DNA of 64,000 bases, taken from the NCBI RefSeq assembly GCF_025642115.1, contig NZ_CP106753.1, positions 891,501-955,500 on the forward strand, read 5' to 3'. This document shows positions 19,320-28,211 of the stretch, piece by piece. The translations under genes were made by a program, and so were the position numbers. How positions within the stretch are numbered: position 1 is the stretch's first letter; each line of letters begins with the position of its first letter. Under the pieces are notes generated by a model, which was given only the letters and a program-made list of their open reading frames with translations, ran no database searches and was not told the DNA's origin. This DNA is from Chitiniphilus purpureus (GTDB taxonomy: Bacteria > Pseudomonadota > Gammaproteobacteria > Burkholderiales > Chitinibacteraceae).

Positions 19320-20030
19320 TCAGGGAATGTCGGCGTAGCCCATGCGCCGCTGGATGATGGCCGCCTTGCGCAGCAGGCGCCGGTCGTTGCGGTGTGTGTC
19401 GTAGTAGCGCGGATTGGGGACCATGGCGGCGAGCCGGGCCGCCTGCATCCGGCTGAGCTGGGCGGCACGGCCGCCGTAGTAGTGGCGGGCCGCGGCTTCG
19501 GCGCCGAATACGCCATCACCCCATTCGATTACGTTCAGGTAGATCTCGAAGATGCGCCGCTTGTCCAGCACCGCTTCCAGCATCACCGTGATCAGTGCTT
19601 CCTCCAGTTTGCGCCACGGCGTGCGGCGTCCGGACAGGAACAGGTTCTTGGCCAACTGCTGGCTGATGGTCGAGCCACCCGCGACGATACGGCCCTTTTT
19701 CAGGTTCTTCTCCCAGGCGGTCTGGATGCCTTCCCAGTCGAAGCCGTCATGCGCCAGGAAGCGCGCGTCCTCACTGGCGACCAGCGCCCGCTTCAGATTG
19801 TTGGAGATCCTGTGGTACGGCACCCACTGGTGATACAGCTCGGCCTGCGGGTCCTCGTCGCGCAGCCGGTCGAGCTGGCGCTCCATGAACGCGGTCTCGG
19901 ACGGATTGACCCAGCGCCACAGCACCACGTGGCCGAGGATCCACAGGTTCCACGCCACAAACAGCAGCAACAGCGCGAGCAGCGCCCGTCCGAACCACCA
20001 GCCGAAGGTCCTGCCTGATTTGCCTGCCAT
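19320..20030 (-). CDS. mtgA: Monofunctional peptidoglycan transglycosylase
   Basis: GT51 enzyme of about 236 residues that polymerises lipid II glycan strands in the periplasm, anchored by one N-terminal helix (WWFGRALLALLLLFVAWNLWILG). Family motifs: ASEDARFLAHDGFDW (catalytic Glu), GGSTISQQLAKNLFL, RKLEEALI and EIYLNVIEWGDGVFGAEAAARHYY. No transpeptidase domain follows. ATG 20030 is chosen; an upstream start at 20045 is possible. It precedes aroE's downstream end by about 70 bases on the same strand. Confidence 0.94.
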   Translation of the reverse strand: MAGKSGRTFGWWFGRALLALLLLFVAWNLWILGHVVLWRWVNPSETAFMERQLDRLRDEDPQAELYHQWVPYHRISNNLKRALVASEDARFLAHDGFDWEGIQTAWEKNLKKGRIVAGGSTISQQLAKNLFLSGRRTPWRKLEEALITVMLEAVLDKRRIFEIYLNVIEWGDGVFGAEAAARHYYGGRAAQLSRMQAARLAAMVPNPRYYDTHRNDRRLLRKAAIIQRRMGYADIP

Positions 20031-20099
20031 GGTCCGTACCAACATATCGAAGCGGCGGCGATTATGGTCGAGCGCCCGCTGCCCCGGGGTGACATTGCG

Positions 20100-20915
20100 T
20101 TACAGCGCGGCGCGCAGCTGCGCCAGCACCGGCGCCACCTGCGGCCGGTGCCCGGTCCACAGCGCGAAGGCTTCGGCCGCCTGCCCGACCAGCATGCCCA
20201 AACCGTCGACGCGGGTGGCGACGCCTGCGGCGCGCGCCTGGGCGAGGAACGGTGTCTCGTCCTTGCCGTACATCATGTCGTAGGCGAGCGCGCCGGGGGC
20301 GAACACATCAGCCGGCAGCGGCAGCGCGGTGCCGCCCAGGCTGGCCGAGGTGGCATTGATGACCACGTCGAACCGGCCTGCGATGCCGTCCAGCCCGGTG
20401 CCGGTCAGCGGCACGCTCAGCCGGGGCGCGAATTCGGCCGCCAGCGCGGTTGCCTTGGCGGCGGTGCGGTTGGCCAACACCATGGCCGCGGGCGTCTGGG
20501 CGGACAGCGGCAGCAGCACGCCGCGGGCGGCGCCGCCCGCGCCCAGCAGCAGCAGCCGCCGGCCGGCAAGCTCGCCATGCCGCAGCAGGTCGGCCACGAG
20601 GCCCGCGCCGTCGGTGTTGTCGCCCAGCAGGCTGCCATCGGCCTGCACCAACAGCGTATTCACCGCCCCTGCCGCCTCGGCGCGGGCACTCAGCGTGGCG
20701 GCCAGCCGGAACGCCTCCTCCTTGAACGGCACGGTCACATTGCAGCCGGCACCGCCTGCGGCGATGAAGTCGCGCACGGTGGCGGCAAAGCCATCGAGCG
20801 GTGCCAGCAGCTTGTCGTAGCGGAATTGTGCAAGGCCGAACTGCGCGGCGAACGCGGCATGGATCTGCGGCGATTTGGAATGGGCAATCGGATTGCCAAA
20901 AACGGCGTAGCGCAT
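20100..20915 (-). CDS. aroE: Shikimate dehydrogenase
   Basis: NADPH-dependent reduction of 3-dehydroshikimate in the chorismate pathway; 271 residues, the normal length. Visible motifs: [13 protein letters not shown] (substrate site), [11 protein letters not shown] (catalytic Lys), [26 protein letters not shown] (nucleotide loop) and [12 protein letters not shown] 20915 gives the typical N-terminus. The aroE-mtgA adjacency is common in beta- and gammaproteobacteria. Confidence 0.95.
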   Translation of the reverse strand: MRYAVFGNPIAHSKSPQIHAAFAAQFGLAQFRYDKLLAPLDGFAATVRDFIAAGGAGCNVTVPFKEEAFRLAATLSARAEAAGAVNTLLVQADGSLLGDNTDGAGLVADLLRHGELAGRRLLLLGAGGAARGVLLPLSAQTPAAMVLANRTAAKATALAAEFAPRLSVPLTGTGLDGIAGRFDVVINATSASLGGTALPLPADVFAPGALAYDMMYGKDETPFLAQARAAGVATRVDGLGMLVGQAAEAFALWTGHRPQVAPVLAQLRAAL

Positions 20916-20980
20916 GACTGGACCGGGCAAGGCGAAGAAGGCATGAAGTCTATACCTCACACCTCACACCTCATAAGCCC

Positions 20981-21433
20981 TCACCCCTGCACCCAGGGCA
21001 GTCCGGCCGCCTTCCAGCCGTTCACGGTGTTGCGGTGCTGCGCGGCGTCCCGGTCGCCTTCGAAGCCTTCCAGGATGTTGTAGGCCTCGGCATAGCCGTG
21101 GCTCGCGGCCAGGGCGGCGGCATCGTGGCTGCGTGCGCCGGAGCGGCACAGGAACAGCACCACGCGCTGCGGGTCGACCTTCTGCTTCAGCTGTGCCAGG
21201 AACTCCGGGTTGGGCGCCATGCCGGGATAGCGTTTCCACTCGATCAATTCAGCACCGGGGACAATGCCGACGAACTGCCACTCCGCCGCGGTGCGCACGT
21301 CGACGACGGTGGCACCGACCGGCTGTTGCATCAGCAGGTGTGCTTCGGCAGGCGTCAGCGCGCCCGAATAGGGCAGCCCCAACTGGCCAGCGCGCTCGCG
21401 CGCCCGCTGCAGGATCACGTTTGCTTCGCTCAT
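20981..21433 (-). CDS. Single-domain rhodanese
   Basis: About 150 residues. The sulfurtransferase active loop is CRSGARS, with VVDVRTAAEW and the NILEGFEGD substrate-side segment typical of GlpE/PspE-like single rhodaneses. The C-terminal NGWKAAGLPW is diagnostic of this subgroup. It may move sulfane sulfur to a thiol acceptor; no partner is next to it. It is divergent from glnA. Confidence 0.9.
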   Translation of the reverse strand: MSEANVILQRARERAGQLGLPYSGALTPAEAHLLMQQPVGATVVDVRTAAEWQFVGIVPGAELIEWKRYPGMAPNPEFLAQLKQKVDPQRVVLFLCRSGARSHDAAALAASHGYAEAYNILEGFEGDRDAAQHRNTVNGWKAAGLPWVQG

Positions 21434-21618
21434 GGTTGCTGATTCCTCCGGTCACAGGGTCGAAGGCGCCATTCTAACCGCCGCACGCCGCGCGGCGGAC
21501 TTGAAACCGCCTCCAGTACCCCCTGTACCGGCACGGATGCACAGAAATGGGGCGAAAATCCGGGATGGTGCATCGATGTGGTGCGCGGCCAAATCGCGGT
21601 CGTGCGCCGCAACGTTTG

Positions 21619-21635
21619 TGGCACAATGATTCCTC
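21619..21635 (+). promoter_or_regulatory. Possible sigma-54-like promoter element for glnA
   Basis: TGGCAC at 21619-21624 followed by five bases and TTCCT matches the -24 half of a sigma-54 promoter but only partly the -12 half (TTGCA expected). glnA is often NtrC/sigma-54 controlled, which is why I note it; the match is weak. Confidence 0.25.
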
Positions 21636-21747
21636 TCGCTTCGGCGGGCTGGCACAGATCATGCTTGCGAGCGTGCCATCCCGCGCCGCTGGCGCAACGG
21701 GCCAGAGCGACACCGATACAACCCTTATCCGCAAGGAGCTTACAAAG

Positions 21748-23157
21748 ATGGCGGCAGCCGACGTTCTCAAGTTGATTCAGGAAAACGACATCAAGTTCGT
21801 GGACCTGCGTTTCACCGATACCATCGGCAAGGAGCAGCACGTCACTGTGCCGGCCCACGTTGTGGACGAGGAATGGTTCAGCAACGGCCACGCCTTCGAT
21901 GGCTCCTCGATCACCGGCTGGAAGGGCATCCAGGCTTCCGACATGCTGCTGATGCCGGACCCGGCCACCGCCAACATCGATCCGTTCTTCGACGAACCGA
22001 CCGTGTTCCTCACCTGCGACGTGATCGAACCCGATACCGGCAAGGGCTATGACCGCGACCCGCGCTCGATCGCCAGGCGCGCCGAAGCCTATCTGAAGGC
22101 ATCGGGCCTGGGCGACACCGCCTACTTCGGTCCGGAACCCGAATTCTTCATCTTCGACGGCGTGCGCTGGGGCGTGGACATGTCCGGCTGCTTCCTCAAG
22201 ATCAGCTCGGACGAAGGTGCCTGGGCCACCGCCGATGACACCGAAGGCGGCAACCTCGGTCACCGTCCGCGCGTCAAGGGCGGCTACTTCCCGGTCCCGC
22301 CGGTCGACAGCCACCAGGACATCCGCGCCACCATGGTGCTGGTGCTCGAAGAGCTGGGCGTGCCGGTGGAAGTGTTCCACCACGAAGTGGCCAACGCCGG
22401 CCAGAACGAGATCGGCACCAAGTTCAGCACGCTGGTGCAGCGCGCCGACTGGACCCAGATCCTGAAGTACGTGGTCCACAACGTGGCCCACCAGTACGGC
22501 AAGACCGCCACCTTCATGCCCAAGCCCATCGTCGGCGACAACGGCTCCGGCATGCACGTGCACCAATCCGTGTGGAAGGACGGCAAGAACCTGTTCGCGG
22601 GCAACGGCTATGCCGGCCTGTCGGAGTTCGCGCTGTACTACATCGGCGGCATCATCAAGCATGCCAAGGCGCTCAACGCCATCACCAACCCGGGTACCAA
22701 CTCGTACAAGCGTCTGGTGCCGCACTACGAAGCGCCGGTGAAGCTTGCGTACTCCGCACGCAACCGCTCCGCCTCGATCCGCATCCCGCACGTGGCGTCC
22801 GACAAGGGCCGCCGCATCGAGGCACGCTTCCCGGATCCGCTGGCCAACCCGTACCTCGCCTTCTCGGCACTGCTGATGGCCGGCCTCGATGGCGTGCAGA
22901 ACAAGATCCACCCGGGCGATCCGGCCGACAAGAACCTGTACGACTTGCCGCCGGAAGAGGACAAGCTGATCCCGACCGTGTGCGCCTCGCTCGACGAAGC
23001 ACTGGCCGCGCTGGATGCGGACCGCGAGTTCCTGACCCGTGGCGGCGTGTTCACCAACGAGTGGATCGACTCGTACATCGAACTGAAGATGAACGAAGTC
23101 AACCGCATCCGGATGACCACGCACCCGGTCGAATTCGACATGTACTACAGCCTGTAA
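21748..23157 (+). CDS. glnA: Glutamine synthetase type I
   Basis: 469 residues, the standard GSI length; makes glutamine from glutamate, ammonia and ATP as a dodecamer. Motifs: [64 protein letters not shown] and the adenylylation region NLYDLPPEE with its tyrosine. AAGGAG sits nine bases before ATG 21748. A terminator hairpin follows. The frame is open upstream of the start, but that extra sequence is not conserved-looking. Confidence 0.97.
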   Translation: MAAADVLKLIQENDIKFVDLRFTDTIGKEQHVTVPAHVVDEEWFSNGHAFDGSSITGWKGIQASDMLLMPDPATANIDPFFDEPTVFLTCDVIEPDTGKGYDRDPRSIARRAEAYLKASGLGDTAYFGPEPEFFIFDGVRWGVDMSGCFLKISSDEGAWATADDTEGGNLGHRPRVKGGYFPVPPVDSHQDIRATMVLVLEELGVPVEVFHHEVANAGQNEIGTKFSTLVQRADWTQILKYVVHNVAHQYGKTATFMPKPIVGDNGSGMHVHQSVWKDGKNLFAGNGYAGLSEFALYYIGGIIKHAKALNAITNPGTNSYKRLVPHYEAPVKLAYSARNRSASIRIPHVASDKGRRIEARFPDPLANPYLAFSALLMAGLDGVQNKIHPGDPADKNLYDLPPEEDKLIPTVCASLDEALAALDADREFLTRGGVFTNEWIDSYIELKMNEVNRIRMTTHPVEFDMYYSL

Positions 23158-23197
23158 TTGCCCACGGCTGTCCGGTATAGCCAGGGCAATTCCCAGA

Positions 23198-23229
23198 CCC
23201 GCGTCCGGCATCGCCGGCGCGGGTTTTTT
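23198..23229 (+). terminator. Rho-independent terminator of glnA
   Basis: Stem CCCGCGtCCGGC / GCCGGcGCGGG with a short ATC loop, followed by six T residues, about 40 bases after the glnA stop. Confidence 0.9.
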
Positions 23230-23263
23230 GTCGCCGGTGCCGCGCCGCACCGGTCGCCGCGCT

Positions 23264-23875
23264 TCAGGACAGCGCCACCTTCACCCCCAGCGCGACCAGC
23301 ACACCGCCCAGCACCTTGTCGATCAGCGACTGCGCGCGCGCAAGGCCCCGGCGCACCGCCGCGCTCTGGATGATGAACACCAGCAGCGGCCACCAGATCA
23401 CACCCAGCATCCAGATGATGAACGCGTACCAGAGCTTGGCCGGCAGCGTGGTGTCCACGCTCAGTATCTGCGTGAACACCGACAGGAAGAACAGTGTGGC
23501 CTTGGGGTTGAGCAGATTGCACAGCAACCCTTGCATGAACGCCTGCCGCAGCCCCACCTGCTGGCGCGCCGCCTCGAGCGCGATCGTGCCGCCGCCGCGC
23601 GCGCGCAGCGCCTGCAGGCCGATCCAGATCAGATAGGCCGCGCCCGCGTACTTGAGCAAATTGAACAGCCACGGCGTGGTGGCAATCACCACCGCCAGCC
23701 CTGCCACGCAATACGCCATGTGCGCTGCAATGCCGACATTGATGCCGGCTGCGGTGGCGAGCGCCGCCCGGCGCGGATAACGCGCGGCGTTCCTGACCAT
23801 CAGAAAGAAGTCCGGCCCCGGCGAGAGCATGGCCAGCAGCGCGATGGTGGTGACGAGCAGGGTGGTGTGCAGCAT
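23264..23875 (-). CDS. LysE/RhtB-family amino-acid exporter
   Basis: 203 residues with five to six membrane helices. The N-terminal ALLAMLSPGPDFFLMVRNA is the RhtB signature, and NLLNPKATLFFLSVFTQ is the conserved mid-protein loop. The family exports amino acids such as threonine, homoserine or leucine; this member's substrate is not predictable. It is convergent with glnA and separated by the glnA terminator. Confidence 0.92.
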   Translation of the reverse strand: MLHTTLLVTTIALLAMLSPGPDFFLMVRNAARYPRRAALATAAGINVGIAAHMAYCVAGLAVVIATTPWLFNLLKYAGAAYLIWIGLQALRARGGGTIALEAARQQVGLRQAFMQGLLCNLLNPKATLFFLSVFTQILSVDTTLPAKLWYAFIIWMLGVIWWPLLVFIIQSAAVRRGLARAQSLIDKVLGGVLVALGVKVALS

Positions 23876-24139
23876 GGCGCCTCCGGGGCAAGGGCTCTAC
23901 GGGATGGCGGACCAGCATGCCGCAGGCCCGCCGGGCCGGCACGTATGCTTGGCGAAACGCCAACCCCGGCCAATTGGTTGTTTCAGCAGTATCGAAGACA
24001 CATCGCGTGCCTGCCTTGCCGGGATGCGTCGCCGCCGTGCGGCGCCCGCTGCCGACTGTCTGCGCCGTAAGGCAGTATGCGCGCGAATCCGGTGGCGGTC
24101 GGCGGCAAAACCGCCGCGGCGGGCATCCCTGCCCGTCAC

Positions 24140-24186
24140 AACTACATGTTCGTGTAGTTCTAAAGCGGCGTGGCAAGCGATAGATT
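24140..24186 (+). promoter_or_regulatory. lux-box-like palindrome with matched -10 element
   Basis: A 20-bp near-palindrome at 24140-24159 has half-sites AACTACA and TGTAGTT and obeys the CT-N12-AG rule of LuxR-type boxes. TAGATT at 24181-24186 would be the -10 hexamer of a start site near 24192, placing the box centre about 42 bases upstream, which is the class II arrangement for LuxR activators. It points into the polyketide genes. The surrounding 460 bp (23876-24335) holds no other gene. No luxI or luxR gene is in the window, so the regulator is inferred. Confidence 0.45.
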
Positions 24187-24335
24187 AGCCGCATCCCAAT
24201 TGTTTTCTTAGGGCTTACGCAGTTGGGCGCCATCCATGACCCTTGGGGCTGGATGAGGCAAGGATATCGACTTGGGCTGCCGCAGATGCCGGTTGCAACA
24301 AGGCTGGCATTGGGGATCGGGTCAGGGCGGCTATC

Positions 24336-25043
24336 GTGGATACGGATCGAATCGACGGCGGGGACGATGTACTGGCGCCACGCGTTTTCCTGATCAAGGT
24401 CGCACGCCAGGTGATGAAGAACAACAACTACCTGATCGTCGATCCGGCAAGCCAGCAGGCCGTGCTGGTCGACCCGGCCTGGCAGATCGACAAGATCCAC
24501 GCGGCGCTGGCCAGTACCCGGTCGACGCTGAGCGGCATCCTGCTGACGCATGCCCATTTCGATCATATCGATCTCGCACAGCCGCTGGCGGAGTTCTACA
24601 ACTGCCCGATCTGGATGTCGCGTCGCGAGATCGAGGCATCCGGGTTCCACGCGAGGCAATTGGTCGCGATCGACGAAACGCCCTGGTGGGTGGGGGGGAT
24701 GCGCATCGAGCCCATCCTGACGCCCGGGCATACGCCGGGCTGCATGTGCTACCTGATCGGCAACAACCTGTTCACCGGCGACGTGCTGTTCATCGAGGGC
24801 TGCGGGATCTGCAACGGGCCCGATGCGGCGTTCGAGATGTTCGAGAGCCTGGAGTTGCTGAAGGCACGGCTGCACCCGGATACGCACGTGTTTCCCGGCC
24901 ACACCTATCTGCGCCCCCCGGGGCAGCGGTTTGCCGATGTGCTCGGCCACAACATGTATCTGCATTTTCCCGATCGACACGCGTTTGCCGCCTTCCGGCT
25001 CAGGAAGGGGCAGAGCGAGAGCAGGTTGCTGGATTTTCGCTAG
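24336..25043 (+). CDS. BaeB/PksB-like metallo-beta-lactamase hydrolase
   Basis: About 235 residues of the glyoxalase II-like fold, with the metal motif THAHFDHID, then TPGHTPGC, FTGDVLF and VFPGHTY. The N-terminal region QVMKNNNYLIVDPAS followed by LVDPAWQIDKI resembles BaeB/PksB, the hydrolase that opens bacillaene-type trans-AT polyketide clusters. Its job there is not settled; thioester editing is the usual suggestion. GTG 24336 is used; a TTG at 24243 would give a longer form. It is the first gene after the lux-box-like promoter. Confidence 0.75.
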   Translation: MDTDRIDGGDDVLAPRVFLIKVARQVMKNNNYLIVDPASQQAVLVDPAWQIDKIHAALASTRSTLSGILLTHAHFDHIDLAQPLAEFYNCPIWMSRREIEASGFHARQLVAIDETPWWVGGMRIEPILTPGHTPGCMCYLIGNNLFTGDVLFIEGCGICNGPDAAFEMFESLELLKARLHPDTHVFPGHTYLRPPGQRFADVLGHNMYLHFPDRHAFAAFRLRKGQSESRLLDFR

Positions 25044-25139
25044 GCGCGGCAAGGCAGCACCGGCGGGGTTGGAGCCTTGCCGTGCCGCCTGGGACGCGGA
25101 CACACCACAGACAAGGCGCGGATGCCGGAGGTTATCGCA

Positions 25140-26399
25140 GTGAGCATGGTTGGAATCGAAGCGATCAATTTGTTTGCCGGCACGGCCTGCCTGGACGTGG
25201 CCAAGCTGGCCCGGCACCGGCAGCTGGACATGAGCCGGTTCGAGAACCTGCTGATGAAGGAAAAGACGGTCGCGCTGCCGTGCGAGGACCCGATCACCTT
25301 CGCCGTCAACGCGGCCAAGCCGCTGATCGATGCGTTGACGCCCGAGGAGAAGGACCGGATCGAGATGGTGATCACCTGCACCGAATCGGCGTTCGATTTC
25401 GGCAAGTCGATGAGCACCTATTGCCACGATCTGCTCGGGCTGAACCGCAACTGCCGGCTGTTCGAGCTGAAGAATGCCTGCTATTCCGGCGTGGCCGGCC
25501 TGCAGATGGCGGTGAACTTCGTGCTGTCGCAGACCTCGCCGGGCTGCAAGGCGTTGGTGATCGCCACCGACGTGTCGCGCTTCATGGTCGAGGAGGGTGG
25601 CGAGGCGCTGTCGGCGGACTGGTCGTTCGCCGAGCCCAGCGGTGGCTCGGGCGCGGTGGCGATGCTGGTCAGCGACCGGCCGCATGTGTTCCAGATCGAC
25701 GTGGGCGCCAACGGCTACTACGGCTACGAGGTGATGGATACCTGCCGTCCCTCGCCGGATACCGACGCGGGCGATACCGACCTGTCGCTGCTGTCCTACC
25801 TCAACTGCTGCGAGAACGCCTACCTGGAATACCAGAAGCGCGTCGAGGGCGCGCATTTCGGCGAGACCTTCGGCTATCTGGCCTATCACACCCCGTTCGG
25901 CGGCATGGTCAAGGGCGCGCACCGCAACATGATGCGCAAGCTGGTCAAGGCCAAGCCCGCCGACATCGAGGACGACTTCCAGCGCCGGGTGGCGCCCGGG
26001 CTCACCCACTGCCAGCGGGTCGGCAACATCATGGGGGCGACCGCCGCGCTGTCGCTGGCCAGCACCATCGACAACGGCGACTTCGACACGCCCAAGCGCG
26101 TCGGCGTGTTCTCCTACGGCTCGGGCTGCTGTTCCGAATTCTTCAGTGGCGTGGTCAGGAAGGAGGGCCAGGAGCGCCTGCGCGCGCTCGGCATCAAGGC
26201 GCGGCTGGACAACCGCTACGAGCTGTCGATGGCGCAGTACGACCAGCTGCTGGAAAAGAGCCGCGAACTCAAGTTCGGCACGCGCAACCTGATCCCGGAT
26301 GCCGACTTCATCGCCGAGGCGCGCACCGCGCTCAAGCAGCCGACGCTGCTGCTCAAGGAGATCAAGGAATTCCACCGGGAGTACGAATGGGTCTCCTGA
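25140..26399 (+). CDS. HMG-CoA synthase-like enzyme of polyketide beta-branching (PksG/BaeG type)
   Basis: About 419 residues. It condenses an acetyl unit from the donor ACP onto the beta-ketone of an ACP-bound polyketide. Catalytic residues are visible: Glu in CTESAFDFGKS, the nucleophilic Cys in LKNACYSGVAGLQ, and the His in YHTPFGGMVKGAHR. The opening GIEAINLFAG is typical of the cluster-associated HMGS group. GTG 25140 has GGAGG eight bases upstream; ATG 25146 is the alternative. It overlaps the ECH1 gene by 13 bases. Confidence 0.93.
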   Translation: MSMVGIEAINLFAGTACLDVAKLARHRQLDMSRFENLLMKEKTVALPCEDPITFAVNAAKPLIDALTPEEKDRIEMVITCTESAFDFGKSMSTYCHDLLGLNRNCRLFELKNACYSGVAGLQMAVNFVLSQTSPGCKALVIATDVSRFMVEEGGEALSADWSFAEPSGGSGAVAMLVSDRPHVFQIDVGANGYYGYEVMDTCRPSPDTDAGDTDLSLLSYLNCCENAYLEYQKRVEGAHFGETFGYLAYHTPFGGMVKGAHRNMMRKLVKAKPADIEDDFQRRVAPGLTHCQRVGNIMGATAALSLASTIDNGDFDTPKRVGVFSYGSGCCSEFFSGVVRKEGQERLRALGIKARLDNRYELSMAQYDQLLEKSRELKFGTRNLIPDADFIAEARTALKQPTLLLKEIKEFHREYEWVS

Positions 26400-27172
26400 A
26401 CGATGCCTACGACACCCTGCGGGTGCGGCAGGACGAGGACATCTGCTTTGTCACGTTGCACCGGCCGCAGGCGGGCAACGCCATCAGCGACGGCCTGATC
26501 GCCGAGCTTGCCGCGGTGCTGCGCGCCTGCGAGGGCGTGGCCAAGGTGGTGGTGCTGGAGGGGCTGCCCGATGTGTTCTGCTCGGGGGCGGATTTCAACG
26601 AGATCCAGGCCCGCTTCGAGGATGGCCGCCCGAGCCGCGAACAGGATCCCGAGCCGTTGTACGACGTATGGCAGCGGCTGGCATGCGGCCCCTACATCAC
26701 CATCGCGCATGTGCGCGGCCGGGCCAACGCCGGCGGCATCGGCTTTGTTGCCGCGTGCGACATCGTGCTGGCGCAGAGCGAGGCCACCTTCAGCCTGTCC
26801 GAGCTGCTGTTCGGCCTGATGCCGGCCTGCGTGCTGCCGTTCCTGGTGCGTCGGATCGGCTTTGCCAAGGCCAACTACATGACGTTGACCACTCAGCCCA
26901 TCAGCGCGGCCCAGGCGCTGCAGTGGGGCCTCGTCGACGCCTGCGAGGACAACAGCGAGAACCTGCTGCGCAAGCACCTGCTGCGGCTGCGGCGGCTGGG
27001 GATGACCGGCATCGCGCGTTACAAGCGCTACGCGGTCGGGCTGGACGACGGGCTCGCCGCCGCCAAGCCCAAGGCGCTCAAGGCCAACATCGCCGTGTTC
27101 TCCGATCCGGACAACCTGCAGCGCATCGCGCGCTATGCCCGCACCGGCAGGTTCCCGTGGGAGGCCGACTGA
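26387..27172 (+). CDS. Enoyl-CoA hydratase-like dehydratase ECH1 (PksH type)
   Basis: About 261 residues, crotonase fold (LHRPQAGNAIS, VFCSGADFNEI, GRANAGGIGFVAACDIVLA, LSELLFGLMPACVLPFLVRRIG). In beta-branching cassettes the first ECH dehydrates the HMG-ACP intermediate to methylglutaconyl-ACP. The ELLFGL/PACVLP stretch is characteristic of the ECH1 group. Start and stop both overlap neighbours (13 bases into HMGS, TGATG into ECH2), so all three are translated in tandem. Confidence 0.9.
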   Translation: MGLLNDAYDTLRVRQDEDICFVTLHRPQAGNAISDGLIAELAAVLRACEGVAKVVVLEGLPDVFCSGADFNEIQARFEDGRPSREQDPEPLYDVWQRLACGPYITIAHVRGRANAGGIGFVAACDIVLAQSEATFSLSELLFGLMPACVLPFLVRRIGFAKANYMTLTTQPISAAQALQWGLVDACEDNSENLLRKHLLRLRRLGMTGIARYKRYAVGLDDGLAAAKPKALKANIAVFSDPDNLQRIARYARTGRFPWEAD

Positions 27173-27921
27173 TGTCCGGGCCCATCATCGAGGTCAGCGA
27201 GCTGGAAGCGGGCATCGTCCAGGTGCGCATGCAGGACCGGGTCAACAAGAACACCTTCACCGATGCGCTGATCCACGGGCTGACCGCGGCGTTCGACCAG
27301 ATCCGGCACTGCGCCGACTACAAGGTCGTGATCCTCACCGGCTACGACAGCTATTTCTCAAGCGGCGGCACGCAGGCGGGCCTGCGCGAGCTGTTCGAGG
27401 GCAAGGTCAAGTTCACCGACAAGGACCTGTACAGCCTGGCGCTCAACTGTCCCATCCCGGTGATCGCGGCGATGCAGGGCCACGGCATCGGCGGCGGTTT
27501 CGTGATGGGCCTGTTTGCCGACTTCGTGGTGCTGGCGCGCGAGAGCGTCTACACCGCCAACTTCATGAAATACGGCTTCACCCCCGGCATGGGGTCGACC
27601 TTCATCCTGCCGCACAAGCTGGGCTTGAGCCTGGCGCACGAGATGATGCTCAGTGCCGCCACCTATCGCGGCGAGGAACTGCAGCGGCGCGGCGTGCCGT
27701 TTGCGGTGGTGCCGCGCGAAGCGGTGCCGCAGCACGCGCTGGAGCTGGCCAGAAGCCTGGCCGAGAAGCCGCGTATCTCGCTCGTCACGCTGAAAAGCCA
27801 TCTGGTGGGGCCGCTCAGGGCACAGCTGCCCGCGTTCATCGAGCAGGAGATCGCCATGCACGAACTCACTTTCCACCGGCCCGAGGTCAAGGAGCGCATC
27901 GAGGCCTTTTTCGGCAACTGA
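27172..27921 (+). CDS. Enoyl-CoA hydratase-like decarboxylase ECH2 (PksI type)
   Basis: About 249 residues, crotonase fold: QDRVNKNTFTDAL, YFSSGGTQAGL, QGHGIGGGFVMGLFADFVV and FMKYGFTPGMGSTFILP. These segments match the PksI/CurF-ECH2 group, which decarboxylates methylglutaconyl-ACP and so fixes the methyl (or methylene) branch. The gene begins one base inside the ECH1 stop codon. Confidence 0.9.
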   Translation: MSGPIIEVSELEAGIVQVRMQDRVNKNTFTDALIHGLTAAFDQIRHCADYKVVILTGYDSYFSSGGTQAGLRELFEGKVKFTDKDLYSLALNCPIPVIAAMQGHGIGGGFVMGLFADFVVLARESVYTANFMKYGFTPGMGSTFILPHKLGLSLAHEMMLSAATYRGEELQRRGVPFAVVPREAVPQHALELARSLAEKPRISLVTLKSHLVGPLRAQLPAFIEQEIAMHELTFHRPEVKERIEAFFGN

Positions 27922-27958
27922 CCATGTGCCGTTCCACATCCCGCAGGAGACATACGCT

Positions 27959-28198
27959 GTGAACAAGGAAGAGATCTTCGAAACCATCGTCCGCCATGTG
28001 CGCGAAGTGATCCCGAGCCTGGAGACGCATCGCTTCCAGCCGGACGATTCGCTCAAGGCACTGGGCGCCAACTCGGTCGACCGCGCCGACATCATCATGA
28101 TGACGCTCGAATCGCTGTCGCTGAACATTCCGCTGATCGCCATGGCCAAGGCCGAGAACATCGGCGACCTGGCGCGCATCATGCACGAACAGGGCTAG
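27959..28198 (+). CDS. Discrete donor acyl carrier protein (AcpK type)
   Basis: About 79 residues, four-helix carrier protein. The phosphopantetheine serine is in LGANSVDRADI, the sequence style of donor ACPs in HMGS cassettes, which present malonyl and then acetyl to the HMGS. GTG 27959 is preceded by GCAGGAGA at eight bases. It would be activated by the PPTase at 41.6-42.4 kb. Confidence 0.92.
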   Translation: MNKEEIFETIVRHVREVIPSLETHRFQPDDSLKALGANSVDRADIIMMTLESLSLNIPLIAMAKAENIGDLARIMHEQG

Positions 28199-28211
28199 GG
28201 CCCCCCGCCCC

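Noticed and set aside
23145..26375. 1076-codon minus-strand frame opposite RhtB-HMGS
   Set aside because: Shadow frame; it even crosses the real RhtB gene in another frame and contains no recognisable motif.
27172..27921. Fatty-acid beta-oxidation enoyl-CoA hydratase
   Set aside because: Position directly behind HMGS and ECH1 with overlapping codons, followed by ACP and a Ser-type KS, makes the beta-branching decarboxylase the better call.
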